Assembly: GCA_905221605.1 (NCBI GenBank) | Contig: CAJNDS010002812.1 | Location: 849,001-913,000, forward strand | Direction: 5' to 3' | DNA length: 64,000 bases | Source of the DNA: Symbiodinium natans | Lineage: Eukaryota; Sar; Dinophyceae; Suessiales; Symbiodiniaceae | Shown here: piece by piece, positions 62,910 through 64,000 of the stretch | Layout: the number at the start of each line of letters is the position of its first letter | How positions within the stretch are numbered: position 1 is the stretch's first letter | Program-made: the position numbers and the translations under genes | The notes under the pieces: model-generated | The model's database searches: none | Told to the model about the DNA's origin: nothing | The model's input: the letters and a program-made list of their open reading frames with translations, nothing else

Positions 62910-64000
62910 GTGCCTTTGCCATGTGATTGCTCGGGGTTCCTTGTGTGCACCGCTGTGGAATGTGACCCCATGTGGTTGAGGAGTCGGGACGTCCTTTGTT
63001 TTTATCACACCTGGGCCTCTGACCAAAGCTCCCTGCTGTGAGCCACCGGCTGTTTCGAGCTCATCTTGCCAGCAGACTTCACCCATCAAGACTTCTGGGC
63101 GGGGCGATACTCGGATTCACATTGGGCCAGTAGGTCTGGTTGAGGCTACTTCGGGTGGAGTCCTCGTGTTTCTGCTTAGGATGTTAAATTTGTTCGAGGC
63201 TCAAGCAGTTCAGGCAGCCATGTAGAACATGCCACCGATGAAAACCCAGACCACGCCTCATATAGCAGCCCAGATCTCCCGATGCCTTGCAGCCTGAAGC
63301 CTTGAGATCCTCAACCCCCAAAAACCCCCGTAAACCCTCACCCTTCCAGGAAAACCCTAAACCCTACTCACCCTCACCCTAAACCCTAAGCCTTAATTTG
63401 GGATGCCTGCCAAGCGAAAGATGGTGGGCGCTGTAAAGCGCAAGCCCGCAGCTGTGCAGCCCGCGTCGTGGGGTCCCTAGAGTTGCCAAGGCCCTCGAAG
63501 CAATGCCCAGAGAAACCCAAACCCTCCGTTGCTAAGCTACACTCTCCCTTCTTGAGAGGTCTATGGGGTTGCTCTAGGCAAGCGTCAGCCAGAACTGGTT
63601 TAGGACGATCTTGTTATTTTCTCTCTCTCTATCTCTCTTTCTTTGTCTTTCGCCGTCTCCATACATGATTTACAATCTAAGCGATCACTTGCCCGCTCCT
63701 TCAAACAACGTTCCAAACGCCCAAGGAAGCGTCGCAAGGCCGCCTCTGGCTGCGGCGTGTTTGTCCAGAACGCCCCGCGTGGCACAGATGCGCAGGCTGG
63801 GGCTGGGGCCCTAACTCTAAAAACGCATTTCCTGTCACCACAAATTACCTACAGTTTTTATGGGTTCTTAGCTGTATTAACTAAGGGTTTTACTACTAAA
63901 CTGTAGGCAATTGGGGATACAACTAGCTCCACACCCTAAGGAACTCCTAAGGAACTCGCAGTCCTAAACACACTCCATTCTAACTCTGCTCCGATGCAAA
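62910..64000. other. Pol epsilon intron to window end
   Basis: No further pol epsilon motif is visible. A Lys/Arg-rich reading MPAKRKMVGAVKRKPAAVQ at 63402-63460 follows CCCTAAA repeats but has no support beyond composition. A hairpin element lies at 63838-63921. Confidence 0.45.
63838..63921. mobile_element. AATTACCTACAGTTT hairpin element
   Basis: Contains AAATTACCTACAGTTTTTAT and AAACTGTAGGCAATTGGGG as inverted arms, as in the copy at 29741-29820. Confidence 0.65.

Noticed and set aside
1-64000. tRNA, rRNA, CRISPR, bacterial promoter or operon signals
   Set aside because: No cloverleaf-like box pairs, rRNA-like blocks or spaced direct repeats were noticed by eye; the repeats present are telomere-like, microsatellite or hairpin elements.

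Overview
The window looks like nuclear DNA of a dinoflagellate, most likely a Suessiales/Symbiodiniaceae-type genome. Three things point there: the plant-type telomere heptamer TTTAGGG/CCCTAAA is scattered through the whole window; coding sequence is cut into very short exons; and introns inferred by joining conserved protein motifs start with GT, GC or GA, while exons almost always begin with G after the intron AG. I see no bacterial operon signals, rRNA, tRNA or CRISPR. Long open reading frames are rare and most are by-products of repeats, so genes were found by recognising protein motifs in short exons and testing whether neighbouring pieces join in frame.

Every gene I can recognise reads on the + strand. 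Layout: (1) 1-6,292, repeat-rich with three unassigned exon candidates. (2) About 6,293-21,037, a voltage-gated cation channel (S1-S6, pore, one canonical EF-hand). (3) About 22,150-28,850, unassigned exon candidates. (4) About 30,250-36,475, a class I SAM-dependent methyltransferase-like gene. (5) About 37,942-45,653, a helix-rich protein of unknown function rebuilt from nine exons. (6) About 48,863-53,018, a six-repeat kelch domain, a transmembrane helix and a poly(ADP-ribose) polymerase catalytic domain that appear to be one gene. (7) About 56,630-62,909 and beyond, the exonuclease-region part of the DNA polymerase epsilon catalytic subunit.

The most interesting signal is how introns were made. 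Two introns inside the PARP domain (52,034-52,163 and 52,269-52,391) are short inverted-repeat elements of one family with about 8-bp target-site duplications; removing them rebuilds an uninterrupted coding sequence. This is the signature of introners, DNA-transposon-like elements that create introns. Many other introns in all the genes carry short direct repeats spanning both splice sites. At least ten hairpin-forming repeat families are spread through the window.

A second pattern is the polarity of the telomere-like arrays. Many exons have CCCTAAA on the left and TTTAGGG on the right, so introns tend to begin with TTTAGGG and end with CCCTAAA. The ends of such an intron RNA could pair, and the arrays sometimes lie right next to the splice sites. 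The recognised genes have unrelated functions (membrane excitability, methylation, ADP-ribosylation, DNA replication) and share orientation rather than a pathway, as expected for dinoflagellate one-direction gene arrays.
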